DNA of 47,500 nt from Prorocentrum cordatum (GCA_963575745.1 CAUYUJ010000681.1:153584-201083), one strand, 5' to 3'; shown: positions 32,638-43,384, counted from the stretch's first letter. Notes: generated by a model from the sequence alone, not told the origin. Made by a program: numbers and translations.

Positions 32638-32646
32638 GCATCAGCA

Positions 32647-32678
<32 letters not shown>

Positions 32679-33254
32679 GACATCCGAATCAGCATCAGCA
32701 TCCGCATCATCAGCCTCATCATACTCATCACCACCATCACCATCACCATCACCATCGCTATCGCTATCAACAACACCATCATCATCGTCGTTGTCGTAAT
32801 TCTCATCATCAGTATCACCCTCCTCCTCCTCATCATCATCAGCATCATCAGCCGCATCAGCAGCATCAGCATCAGCAGCAGCATAATCATCAGCAGCATC
32901 CTCATCCTCATCCTCATCCTCATCCTCATCCTCATCATCATCATCGGAATCATCACCATCATCAGCATCATCATCAGCATGATGGTCACCATCTTTATGA
33001 TCATCCTCCTTCTGCTCCTCCTCCCCCTTCATCACCATCGTCATCAACATCATCGTCATCAGCATCGTCACCATCGTCATCAACATCCTCAGCTTCGTCA
33101 CCATCGTCATCATCATCCTCAGCGCCACCACACCCATCAACATCATCAGCATCATTATGACAGTCATAGCCATGATCATCATCATCACCACCATCAGGAT
33201 CAGATCGACCCCACTCAGCAGCCAGTCCTCATCCTCATCATCCTAAGATCACTC

Positions 33255-33300
<46 letters not shown>

Positions 33301-33433
33301 TATCGTGGGTCATCCTCGTTTCCTCCTCATCCTCCCCCTCGTCATAAGCATCCTCATCCTCATCCACATAATCCTCCGCATCCTCACCATCATCACCACC
33401 ACCATCATCATCCACACCATCAGCCTCGTCGTC

Positions 33434-33482
<49 letters not shown>

Positions 33483-33605
33483 CCCTCCTCCTCCTCCTCA
33501 TCATCATCATCATCAGCATCATCATCAGCATCACCACCATCGTTATCGTACCCATCTTCATGAGAATTCCCCTTCTCTCATCATCGCCACTGCCATCTTC
33601 CCATC
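32565..33605 (+). repeat. (CAT)n trinucleotide array
   Basis: About 1 kb of CAT/CAC/CAG/CCT triplets, the complement of the (GAT)n array at 26.5-27.3 kb. Produces poly-Asp, poly-His or poly-Ser frames that are not genes. Confidence 0.95.
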
Positions 33606-33669
33606 ATCATGATCATCGTCATGATACCCTTCGACGATGTTCTTTCATCATATCCGTCGTCAATCTCAC

Positions 33670-34114
33670 CAGAAGGCCGTGGGTGCCTCTTGGGGGGGAG
33701 CTTGTAGGCATCTTAGAGGCCTCTCACGGGCGTCTTCGATGCGGTTTGGGAGCCTCTTGAGGCCCTCCCGGGGGCCTCCTGGGGGCCTCTTGGGAGCCTC
33801 CTGGGGGTCTCTTGGGGGCCTCTTGGGGCCTCTTGGAGACCTCTTGGGGCCTCCTGGGGATCTCTTGGTGCCTCCTGGGAGCCTCTGGGGCCGACAGCTC
33901 GGAATTGGAATATGGTTGTGAACCTCTGGGACCCCTCTGGGGCTCGTCCTGGGGCTCTCTTGGGCTGTCTTGGGGGCCTCTCGGGCCGTCTTGGGAGCCT
34001 GTGGGGGGCAGTCATGGGGGCCTCTTGGGCCGTCTTGGACGCTGTGACAGCCAAAGGGGTGTATATATATGATATATATATATATGTATATATATATATC
34101 TATATATACATATA

Positions 34115-34155
<41 letters not shown>

Positions 34156-34176
34156 TATATATATATATATATATAT

Positions 34177-34211
<35 letters not shown>

Positions 34212-34470
34212 GAGGGAATGGAGCGAATTTTGCCTCTCGGGGCCCTCCTGGGGGCCTCCTGCCTCCTGGGAGTCTCTTGGAGGCCTCTTGGGGCCTCTTG
34301 GGGGCCTCTTGGGGCCTCCTGGGGACCTGTTGGGGCCTCCTGGGAGCCTCTGGGGCCGAAAGCTCGGAATTGGAATATGTGTCGCAGGTCCCTCTTGGCG
34401 CGTCTTCGGGCTCTCCTGGCGCTTTCTCGTGGCGTTCTGTGGGCCTCTGGGGCCTCCCAAGGGCCTGCAC
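33670..34470 (+). repeat. CCTCTTGGGGGCC repeat tract with a 130-bp direct duplication flanking (TA)n
   Basis: Blocks at about 33785-33918 and 34245-34380 both end GCTCGGAATTGGAATATG after TGGGAGCCTCTGGGGCCGA. Between them is a (TA)n array at 34058-34208. A weaker third relative is at about 31535-31560. Confidence 0.85.
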
Positions 34471-34857
34471 GCCCCCACTTGTGGTAGAGGTCGTGGCCCC
34501 CAGGCCCCAGGCCCCGGCCCTGGAGCCGTCGCTGCGGCCTCCCTGCAGTCTCCGGGGGCCTCTGAAGGCCCCGGGTCGCCGAAACCCTGTAAGAACACAG
34601 GGATACTGACACGGTGCACCCCCATTTGTGGCAGAGGCCGCGGCCCCAGGGGCCCGGTCATACGTATATAGGAATAAGAATCAGACGCGCTCGCGGCGGA
34701 TGGAATCGATCGAATCGGAATTGACACTGACAGCTGGGCCCCGCTGACGCATCGAGCTCAAAAATTGTTCGTATTGTGGACTATTGGTTTGCCTGCCATG
34801 CAGACTTGGTACCGACAGCAAGTGCGCGGGATAGGGTGTCCAGAGACATGTGCGATA
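34470..34857. other. 3' flank of the Ala-rich EF-hand gene
   Basis: GC-rich DNA with CCCCCAGGCCCCAGGCCCC-type words (34495-34520), then a more balanced stretch. The 3' untranslated region of the minus-strand gene probably lies at the right end. No other gene is seen. Confidence 0.45.
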
Positions 34858-36189
34858 CTAGCCCCCGACGCTCTTCCAGTCCGCCTCCCCTTCGCAGGCA
34901 CTGTGGCGGAATTCGCGCGGCAACGCACATGAATTGATGCAGCCGTCATCATCCAAGTCCCACTTTTCTGGCCCGCAAGTTGCGGGTACCATGAAACAGT
35001 ATTCCAAGACGGGCATCTGCAGGTCACACTCGTTCTGGGTTAAGCAACCATCCGCATTGAGGTCGTATGTCCCGAAGCAGGCCGGCACGTGACACGAGCA
35101 AGGGATCCCTGGAGCTTCAAACTTGTATGTTGGCTCGGGTGTCGGCTCGGGTGTCGGATCCAGCGTCGGGGACGCTGTTGGCGGAGGAGAAGGCTGCGGT
35201 CGCCCCTTGAAATAGCGGTCCTCTGTGATCGGTGCCGGCGCTGGCGGCGCTGCAACCTTCGCCACCTCCTGTGCAGCTCTGGCCTCCTCGTCACCTTTCG
35301 CAGCCGGTGCCACATCCTTGGCCTCTGAAGCAGTTTTGGCGGCCTCGTTCGCAGCCTTGGTCTCCGCGGCAGCCTTCGTCGCCTCCTCTGCAGCTCCAGC
35401 CTCCGCGGCAACCTGCTCGGCAACCTTGGCCTCCGCCAGAGCCGCCGTCGCCTCCTCTGCGGCCTTCGCTGCGGCTGCAGCCTTTGCCGCTGCGGCCTTC
35501 CTCGCCGCTTCCATTGCCACTTCGGCCTCTGCGGCAGCCTTCGCCGCCTCCTCTGCCGCAGTGGTCGCCGCAGCAGCCTTCTCGGCAGCCTCAAAATACG
35601 CGGAAGCCTTCGCCCCCTCTTCTACGGACCTGGCATCTGGTACAGATTTCGCCGCTGCGGCATTCCTCGCCGCCTCCTCGACCGCCACGGCATCTGCAGC
35701 AGCCTTCGCCGCCTCCTCTGCAGCTTTAGCCTCCTCGGCAGCTTTCGCCGCCTGCTCCGCGGCACTGGCCTCTGAAGCAACATTGGCGGCCTCGTCTGCA
35801 GCCTTGGCCTCCGCGGCAGCCTTCGCCGCCACCTCTGCCGCCTTGGCCTCCGCAGCAGCCTTCTCGGTATCCTTGGCCTCTGCAAAAGCTTTCGCCGCCC
35901 GCTCTGCGCTCTTGGCATCCACGGCAGCCTTTGCCGCTGCTGCATCCCACGCCGCGTCGTCGACCGCCCTGGCCTCCGCGGCAACCTTCGCGGCTTCCTC
36001 TGCATGATGCTGGTGCTGCATTGCTTTCGCGCTGGCCTCCATGATCTTGCGCCACACGGCAGAGCTCTCCCCGCCAATCATGTCTTCGGGCAAGCCCTTG
36101 TCCCCGTCCTCCACGATCTTGGCGGCGGCAGTCGCTCGTAGCAGCACGGCTGCGGCCAGGGCGCGGAGAGGAACCATCACACCAGGCAT
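34858..36189 (-). CDS. Secreted Ala-rich helical protein with C-terminal Cys-rich EF-hand region
   Basis: A single uninterrupted 443-residue frame. The ATG at 36189 was chosen because a signal peptide follows at once (MPGVMVPLRALAAAVLLRAT); the in-frame upstream extension reads like untranslated leader. Residues about 50-325 are an Ala/Glu/Lys-rich helix with 11-residue-type units (KAAEEAAKAAAEA). A Pro/Thr linker (PTLDPTPEPTPEPTYKFE) follows. The last 80 residues hold ten Cys. They also hold one canonical EF-hand loop, DLNADGCLTQNE (residues 376-387), and a degenerate second loop, DLDDDGCINSCA, lacking the final Glu. It is probably secreted or wall-associated and may bind calcium. The Ala-rich rod resembles LEA or ice-binding helices only in composition. 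Confidence 0.88.
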   Translation of the reverse strand: MPGVMVPLRALAAAVLLRATAAAKIVEDGDKGLPEDMIGGESSAVWRKIMEASAKAMQHQHHAEEAAKVAAEARAVDDAAWDAAAAKAAVDAKSAERAAKAFAEAKDTEKAAAEAKAAEVAAKAAAEAKAADEAANVASEASAAEQAAKAAEEAKAAEEAAKAAADAVAVEEAARNAAAAKSVPDARSVEEGAKASAYFEAAEKAAAATTAAEEAAKAAAEAEVAMEAARKAAAAKAAAAAKAAEEATAALAEAKVAEQVAAEAGAAEEATKAAAETKAANEAAKTASEAKDVAPAAKGDEEARAAQEVAKVAAPPAPAPITEDRYFKGRPQPSPPPTASPTLDPTPEPTPEPTYKFEAPGIPCSCHVPACFGTYDLNADGCLTQNECDLQMPVLEYCFMVPATCGPEKWDLDDDGCINSCALPREFRHSACEGEADWKSVGG

Positions 36190-36260
36190 GTTGTCTCGGA
36201 AATATGAATGGGTAAGTGGAACGGTAATAGTGAAGTGAAGTACGTGTGAATACGTGAACA
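36190..36260 (-). promoter_or_regulatory. Possible 5' leader with trans-splice acceptor
   Basis: Immediately upstream of the ATG at 36189 the minus strand reads a pyrimidine-rich TTACCCATTCATATTTCCGAG and then ACAAC-ATG. An AG this close to the start would suit spliced-leader addition, the norm for dinoflagellate mRNAs. This is inference; no leader or promoter motif is seen. Confidence 0.3.
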
Positions 36261-39200
36261 GGTCGCGACTAGTGAACCGAAATCGTAAGCCAAAGTGGAC
36301 GCGGATTCGGGAACAGAGAAGCATGTCGGGAAGCCATCCTGGACATCATGATGCGCGTCCTACGCTCCGGGAAGCTCAACCGGACCATGGCGCCCACCTA
36401 ATTTCTATTCGATTCCACCTCATCGACCCTTACTGTTTACCTCTTCCGTTCCTCCCTCTCCTGTCGGCATTCTATCCCTCCCTCTTTGTCTCGATGAACA
36501 TTGGCTGCACGCAAGGAACGACCCCAGGCAAGAGTGGCGAATTTTTGACCACGCCTCCCCCCGCGCCCCACGGAAGCCGGGCACACAAAATCACTCAGGC
36601 TGAGGGTCACTCTCGCGCGGTCAGCCCCGCCGTGGGGCAGGGCCCGGCTGTTGTTCACGCTGGCGGAACCACAAAGGGCACCACTGCAAGAGGCCCCGAA
36701 CAACACGTACACGGCGCAACCACGATGTGGCACAGCGCGGCAGTTGCACACGGCACGACACTGCACACGGCACCGCCCAAACGAATCGCGAAGTGGACCC
36801 CCGACACGTCCACGGTATGGCATGTCGGGGATGGAAAATCAAGGCGCATGGCACGGCAGACAACGCCACACCGCCCGACAGCAATCGCGCTTTGGCGCGC
36901 TCTGTCGGGGTTGCGCCCTAGGTTAGGCCCATAGATTGAGATGTGGTTGCGACTGGCCGATTGACGTCTTTGGTCTGCTCTGTCCAGGCTGCCCCATCAG
37001 TTGCGCCACATTCAACCCCTGTGATCTGCCCTGTCCCGCCTCTTGGAAATATAAGGACCCCGTGCAGCATCCAGTGCAGGGAAACTGGCAGTGGTGCCAT
37101 CGAGGGGGCGCGCCGGCCTCTCGGGACATCTCCTGGAGGGCCTCGGGAGAAGCCTCCCGTCCAGGGAGGCTCCAGGCGGCACCTGCGGGGTGGGTGCCTG
37201 CCACTCCCCCTGGCGAGAGCAAAAACAGCAGCGTCGCCTTTGTAGTAGTAGTTGTAGCAGGCGCTCAGGGAGACGTAGACCACCTGGCTGCCGGCCGACA
37301 AAGACCGTGCGCCCGCCCGCCCGCTGCGCGGGCCCGCGGAGCAGAGGCCACGCGCGGCCGTGGCCGCCCAGAAACCGCCAGGCGAGGCGAGCGCCGCCGT
37401 CGCCGTGAGGACACGCCAACACCCGGAGCTCCGTCCAGCTCCCCTGCTCCAGCGGCACCTCCCGTGGTGCTGGGCCATCGGCTATCGATTGCTCTGCACC
37501 GGTGCGCCATCCCCACGTCCGTGCTCGAACACCCCCGCTCCACCCAGGCTGGCCCACCCTTCGGGCACGACACTGTCCCCGTCAGGGAGCCCCTTCTGGG
37601 GCCTGAACTGCCACGTTCGCGCAGGCGACCAACCAGAATTGCACAACATCGCTCATTCCCCCCCGCGAGCCCCAGTGCAGGCCCAGGCGAGACCCACCGC
37701 TCACACATAGAATTCTTCCCCCAAGAGCTCCCCGCAGCCGTCACTTTAACACTTGCTCCCCTGAGTGGCCCGCCTCTAACGCGCTTTGCACCCCCAACAA
37801 GGAGTGTAGGTGAGACTGCGTTCGCGGAACGCCGCCGCGCACACTTTGGCGCACACCACGAACAGAGAGCCCCAAATCTGCATACTGCCCCCCACTCAGT
37901 ATCGCACACCTCATAGAGTCACCACCTCCACAAGAATGCAATGTAAGCGCGCAGTAGCCGGATCGCATACTGAAATCCTCTTCCAGTTGCCAGCCAGTCT
38001 TCCATGTCGCTCATTCCCTCCAGTGGGGAAACAAACATTCCCGATGAGGGCGCAATGCTGCTCCACGCTTGCATTCTCCACCCCTCACTGTCTGAGATTC
38101 CCCCGCCGAGATCCCCAACTAAATCGAAACTAGGTACGCTCACGCACTGCCCCCCGCCCCCCCCCGCGACCGAGCGACGATGCGATGCCCCAAGGCCCTG
38201 CGAGGACGCCTGCAGCTGCACACCTCCCCACCGATATGCAGATCCCTCACGAAGTTCGCCCTCCCGCATTCAGCCCCCGACCCAACATCGCCCATCCCTT
38301 ATGGCATTGTCTCTTCCAGGAGGCCTGCCACTCGACTGCTTCTTCCAAGGCATCTCTCGCCACGAGGCCAGCGGGCGAGGTTGACGTCAGAGGTGGCCGA
38401 TTATCCAGAACCTCGGCATTGTGCCCAGACTGCACGCACAATCTGATGCAGGCGCCTGAGGGGGGCCGCTCACCCATTAGCATGAAGGAACTGGGTCCTG
38501 TGCGACACGGGCCCCGAGAGCCCAAAAACGGTGAACTGTCTCAGGACCGGTTTCCCGCAGGACACGCTTCCTTTTTGTGGTGCACCCCTGCCTGGGCTGC
38601 ACCCAGAACCGCGCTGGCAGGCGGAGATTTTACGCCCCACGCAGAGCCACCCTGGGGAGGCGGGGAGGGGCCAAGGCGCGAGGCCTTCGGCGTCCTGCGA
38701 GACAGTCGGAGACGGCAAGGCTTCGGGCTGCGCACGGACAGCCCACCCCGGCTAGTCCCAGCTGGCCTCAACAGGCCTCCCGAGTGGCCCCAGCGGCGCC
38801 CCTGGGGCGCTCCGCGCGCCATGGTCGGGGTGTTGAGACACCCCTGGACTGTACTCGGGAGGCCGACTGAGGCCAGCCAGGATTACATGAGGGAGCTCTC
38901 TGCGCGCAACCCGACGCCTTGCCAGTTGGGAAGGTCGCGGGATGGCCTCGCTCGCGGCACCCTCCAGGCATGGCGCTTGCCGGCGAGATCCGCCGAGCCC
39001 TCTCCATGGCGCTCGCTGCGCTCTGCTTGTGTTCCTGCAGCCCTGGACGAGGCTCCGCAGTTGGTCTCGTTGGCGCTCCAGCGGCGTTCCCAAGTTCTCG
39101 TGTCGAGGACACGCGTGCGGTACGATTGGGGGGCGAGGCTCCCCTCGAGGGTGGAATGGGAAACCATTCGGAGGTAATCATCTAGGTCCGCCAAGTCCGG

Positions 39201-39940
39201 AGCAGCTGGTCTGTTAGGCTTGCTGGCATTGACGTGGTCAGAAATCAGGAGACGACAAGCGGCGTCTCCTGGACAGCACGCGACCTCGGAGCAGAGATGA
39301 GAAGCAGTCGAGACCAACTCCGAACTGGGCCTCTCGTGGACCATTGGTGAACAGTGCGCAGCTGTGGTCCGATGGCTGCCTCAAAGACGCCGTCTTCGGG
39401 GGGGGGGGAACTCGCTCAGCGCGCCCTGACCAGGGCGCATCCACGCCGGACGTCAGGAACCTAAGACCACCATCCGGATGCAGAGGGTTCGCGCTGGATG
39501 GCGAAGGCGACTCCGACGAGGGCGGACGTGGCGGGGGGACCGGCTCAGGGGAGGAATCGTCGCTCTGGGATCGGAGACACATCGCGGATGGCTCGGCGGT
39601 CGACCCCGGACAGCGAACCCGCACGCTCCTATGGGCGAGCGTCCCCTCCCAACGCTGCCACCGCTCCCCCGGCCCGAGACGTGCGGGCGCGCGGGAGGGG
39701 CAGCCCCGCGACGATGAAGGCCGCGTTGCGCACGCCAAAGTCCACCTGCGGGGCGCCAATGTCTGGCAGCGGGCGCTCCCCTTGACACTCGGGGCGGCGC
39801 TGCCGGGCACGTGTTCTTAACAGCCCCAGGGGCCCGGGAGAGATGTAGGGAGCACCTCCCGGGAGGCGCTCGTGAGAACCATCAAAGGCGATGGACCCAG
39901 ACTACGAGGTCATTCAGCCAGATTAGGCCGGATTGAGCCC
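36260..39940. other. GC-rich stretch with many open frames, none supported
   Basis: 36600-36900 has degenerate GCACGGCAC/CACACGGCA words. Between 36918 and 39820 frames stay open on both strands because of composition. Minus-strand frames at 37919-38269 and 38883-39344 have protein-like texture but no known motif or defensible splice sites. A gene made of short exons could be hidden here. Confidence 0.4.
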
Positions 39941-40105
39941 AACATTTAGCTAGGTAAAACCGGATAAGTCGGAACAAAAACCGCACTCAGCAAGATAATG
40001 ATGGATTGAGCCGGTTTGACCACGGATATACCAACGCCAAAGAATAGCTTCTAACTCCCAGAAGTGCATCCGTAATAGAAGACCAAGCAATGGCATGAAA
40101 CTACA

Positions 40106-40220
40106 AGTTCGGAGGTCCGCACAAATTTCTTGGATCGGCACTGACCTTCTTCCTTGGCGCGCGGAGTGCGCCAGGGGGCGGCGCCGGAGACGCCGCGGGG
40201 GGCGGCCAGCGCCGAGTTGA
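40106..40220 (-). repeat. Dispersed foldback repeat, family B copy 4
   Basis: The left arm GGAGGTCCGCACAAATTTCT and TGGATCGGCACTG matches copy 1. The right arm is shortened to CCAGCGCCGA. Outside the arm, GAACTTG and GAAAGTG flanks are also similar to copy 1 when reversed. Confidence 0.7.
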
Positions 40221-40995
40221 TGTTTCTGTCATTTGTTCTTCCTAAGCTTCCCGACCCAGTGGCCCAGAAATAGTCGACGTGGCAGCGCCATGCTTGTCAC
40301 ACCTATGCCCTGCCTGCTGACTCCCCCCCGCTTCGGACGCCATCATTTTATCCAGTTTTTCGTCGTCGGGATCTCGGTCACCACATCGGGACGGGCGAAA
40401 GGACGGTGTCAGATGGAGGGCCTGCGAATCAGCTGCAAAAGCAGCTGGCTTGCCGGGCGCCCCGCCCCGGCGCCGGAGAAGACCCTGGGCCGAGGAACGT
40501 GCCTAGCGGCAAGGCCTGCACCGGCTGCGTGCCGCAGGCTCCCCCTCACTCATTCTCCCCAACGCCCACCCAGCGTCCCCCCCGACTGGAGGCTCGCAAA
40601 CGACAAGACGCCAACCGTCGGGACCCTGTTCCAGCGGCCAGACTACTGGGATCCAGTGCCCGCCCCCCTGGCCATCTCGGCTGCACGCAGAGGGAAGCCC
40701 GGGCCAGAATGGTGTCTGGTGCGCGGCCTGCCGACCGCTGCGTGCGATGCGACAACAGCGGCATGCGAACCTGCGTGCCCCCCCCAGACCTCCCGAAAGC
40801 CGCGCACGGTCACGCCGCTGAAGGGCCAATCTCACGCGTGGCCGACCTCCACTCGTCTGGCTTTCGGATCATAGCTCCAGTATCTGGCGGCCGTTCTGTA
40901 CGACCTGGGCATCCTGGGACCGCTCTCGGCGGGGCACCGACGGAACCGTCAGAGCATGCTTTCTTCGGCGACATCCCACGGTCAGACACTTTTGC

Positions 40996-41178
40996 CTAGC
41001 GTGTCGCGGCGGCGGCCCTGGCGACGCGCAGTGCCCTGCATGCGGATAGCGTGTCGCTCCGCTCCACGTGGCGGGAGGCTGACAGAAGCTCGGGATGTTG
41101 ACGCATGGGGACTTGGACGAGGTTGGCGTGTCGGGCCGAGGCGTGGTCGGCCAGAACCGTCGGCGCGACACGCTAAGC
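40996..41178. repeat. Short element with terminal inverted repeats
   Basis: The left end GCCTAGCGTGTCGCGGCGGC and the reversed right end GCTTAGCGTGTCGCGCCGAC match over about 24 of 31 positions. The unit is 183 bp, MITE-like in size, and encodes no protein. Confidence 0.65.
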
Positions 41179-42239
41179 ACATGTTCCTGATAGCAAGTGC
41201 GTTTGGAACTTCTGAAGTTTCACCCGCACGCGCAGCCATCTATCCCGCTTCCAAAAAGGGGGGCGGGACGCTCAGGGGGCTGCAGCAGCGCCGAGCAGCC
41301 CCAGGGGGCTGGGAACCGCCTGTATTTTTTCCAGGGGCTCGGGCTTCCAGTGTGCTCACCGAGGCTTCCGTGGCGAACGCGTGCTGTTCCAGCCCCAGGG
41401 GGCCTGGGCACTGCACGTATCCATCCAGGGGCTCCAGCCGCCACTGTGCTCAGCGTGCAATTCGGCAGCGCGCCCAGAAATGTTGTGTGTGCCAAGCTAG
41501 AGAGTTTGTTTCATCATGCGGCCTCCGAAAATGTGTCGAAATATGTTTTTTTATGTTGTGGCGTGTTGGTCGTATGCTTCTGCGCGCTGACACTGCTCGC
41601 CCACCCTTTGCCCGAAACAAACGCCTGGTTCAGTTGGCCGGCCTTCGGGGGCCCACGCCATTCCCCAAATGCCGAGGCCGCGCGAGCCCACGGCCCTTCG
41701 CAAACATCTTTTGTCTGACCCGACGGGGCAAAGCCACGCGCTGCTGGACGATATCCCCATGGATCCGAAGAGGCCCCAAGTTGCCCCAAGGAGGCCCCCA
41801 GAGGCCTGAGGACTACGCCCAAGAGGGCTTCAGAGGATCCGAACCTGCCTCCCAGGGGCTCCAAATAGATAATCCACGCACTCCCGACCGACATCCATGA
41901 GGCCTCTGACTCACAAGCCAGGCATGGTGGCAGGATACGCCGAACGAAAGCCACTTGATAGAAGCGTACTGGGCGCAGAGAAGAGCGCCCAACGGCCCGA
42001 CGAATAACACAAGGACGCAAGAACGAGAACAATGCCCCGCACCGCGCTTTCCTGCCACAGCAAATTTGAGAGTTCCGTCCAACTTGGGGGGGAAGGATGG
42101 GAGGACGGGGAAACGGGGCAGGCTCCCATCCGCGCCCCCGCCACGGCACTGCTTTGCAACCCTTCCGAACACAGCAAACGCAGGCACGGCCAGTCTCGGG
42201 TAGGTCTGAGAACAAACAATTATCCTGACATGCGCTGCC

Positions 42240-42995
42240 ATGGGAACTGGGAGGAACCCGTAACTTTTAGGGTCTGCCGCATCGGCTCCCCAAGGACGGC
42301 CGCCCGCCCCGAATGAACATGGTCGGATTGGGAGCTGAGGACGAGGACGGGGGGAAAGGAGGAGGAGGAGGAGAGGGAGGAGGAAGAGGAGGAGGAGGAA
42401 GAGGAAACACAAGAAAATGATGAGGATAATGATGGGGAAGAGTAAACCTGGACGAATACATCTTGACCCGCATCTTTCCAGCAACCGTCAGGGGCGCCAC
42501 TGAAACTGTCAAGCCCGCTACTGAATGGGATGACACAGTGGAGAATATGCCGAGGACGCTACTGAACTATGACGCACAGTAAAATATGTGTTCAGGACGC
42601 ACGGTAGAGAATTGTCAATGGAGCTGGAAGGAATCCGCACCGTTCAGGGTCTGCCGCATCGGCTCCCCAAGGACGGCCGTCCGCCCCGAGTAAATATGGT
42701 CACGTGGGGAACTGGGGGAGGAGGGGGAGGAGGAGGAGGAGGAGGAAGAAGAAGAGGAACAGGAGGATAATGAGGAGGAGAAGAAGAGGAGGAAACGTAA
42801 ACCTCACCGAGTACAGATTGACCCGCACGTTCCGGCAACTGTTAAGGACGCCGCTGAAACTGTCAAGCCCGTTACTGAATGGGATGACAAAGTGGGGCAT
42901 TTGCCAAGGACGATGCAGAAATACGACGCACAAGCAAGAAACTGTTCAGGCCGCACCGCGATGATTCTGTCAAGGGAACTGGAAGGCCCGCCTCG
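42240..42995 (+). repeat. Tandem duplication of a 377-bp coding-like unit
   Basis: GGTCTGCCGCATCGGCTCCC begins at 42271 and again at 42648. Each unit continues through a GGA/GAG-rich tract, a TTGACCCGCA block, and GAAACTGTCAAGCCCG then TACTGAATGGGATGACA. The start of a third unit (GGGAACTGGAAGG) follows at about 42974. Confidence 0.9.
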
Positions 42996-43020
42996 ACGTC
43001 TAGAAAAACAGCCACCATAA
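42694..43020 (+). CDS. Acidic/basic repeat protein fragment, possible exon
   Basis: The frame is open from 42694 to TAA at 43018-43020. It encodes a poly-Glu run, a basic patch (EEEKKRRKRKPHRVQ) resembling a nuclear localisation signal, and VKPVTEWDDKVGHLPRTMQ. The first repeat unit (42270-42600) encodes a parallel segment, TVKPATEWDDTVENMPRTL, but has stops and a frame change. Conservation of this peptide between units suggests descent from a protein made of repeats of about 126 residues. The unit-start frame (LSMELEGIRTVQGLPHRLPK) and the poly-Glu frame do not agree, so a slip in the GGA tract has probably broken it. No known family. Confidence 0.4.
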   Translation: MWSRGELGEEGEEEEEEEEEEEQEDNEEEKKRRKRKPHRVQIDPHVPATVKDAAETVKPVTEWDDKVGHLPRTMQKYDAQARNCSGRTAMILSRELEGPPRRLEKQPP

Positions 43021-43384
43021 GAATCGAAACTGCGTTGACCACTTGCGTTGACGAGAACATTCAATTCAACATTGGTCGAATTGAATGTTGAATTGAATTG
43101 AATGACGATGGTGACGACTTCGCCAATGATGATATGATGCGGTGGTGGCGATTGGCGTCCTCTCGCTGCGCCCGGGACTCGTCGCTTCTCGAGCGTGGCG
43201 CGCTCAACTGCGCAATGGCAACGTTCCCTGTAATGAAACAGCCGTGGGACGCAAGACCCTGTCATGATGTGAGCACGCAAGAACATGACCACCTGCAGGG
43301 CGCCGTCGCCAAAACAGCAAGGATGCAACGGTGGCCATCACACTACAGCTGTTCATTACCAGGGGCTCCTGCCTCTGCGGATGT
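43021..43384. other. Region between convergent coding-like segments, with a perfect hairpin
   Basis: 43059-43073 (ATTCAATTCAACATT) and 43084-43098 are perfect 15-bp inverted repeats around a 10-base loop. The rest shows no gene. It should contain the 3' end of the minus-strand gene ending at 43385. Confidence 0.6.

Larger units (their letters stand above)
39940..42235. other. Intergenic DNA with foldbacks and a direct repeat
   Basis: Contains family B copy 4, a MITE-like inverted repeat (40996-41178), and a degenerate 95-100-bp direct repeat (41295-41465) built on CCAGGGGGCTGGG and CCAGGGGCTC. A CCAAGAGG-type tract lies at 41750-41860. No gene is recognised. Confidence 0.5.

Noticed and set aside
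32454-33415. Poly-Asp, poly-Met and poly-His frames
   Set aside because: Translation of a (CAT)n array.
34758-35027. 89-codon minus-strand frame with several Cys
   Set aside because: It overlaps the end of the Ala-rich EF-hand gene in another frame; a shadow of that coding sequence.
36936-39177. Plus-strand frames of 326 and 330 codons
   Set aside because: High Pro/Arg/Ala/Gly composition typical of GC-rich noncoding DNA, with equally open minus-strand frames and no domain.
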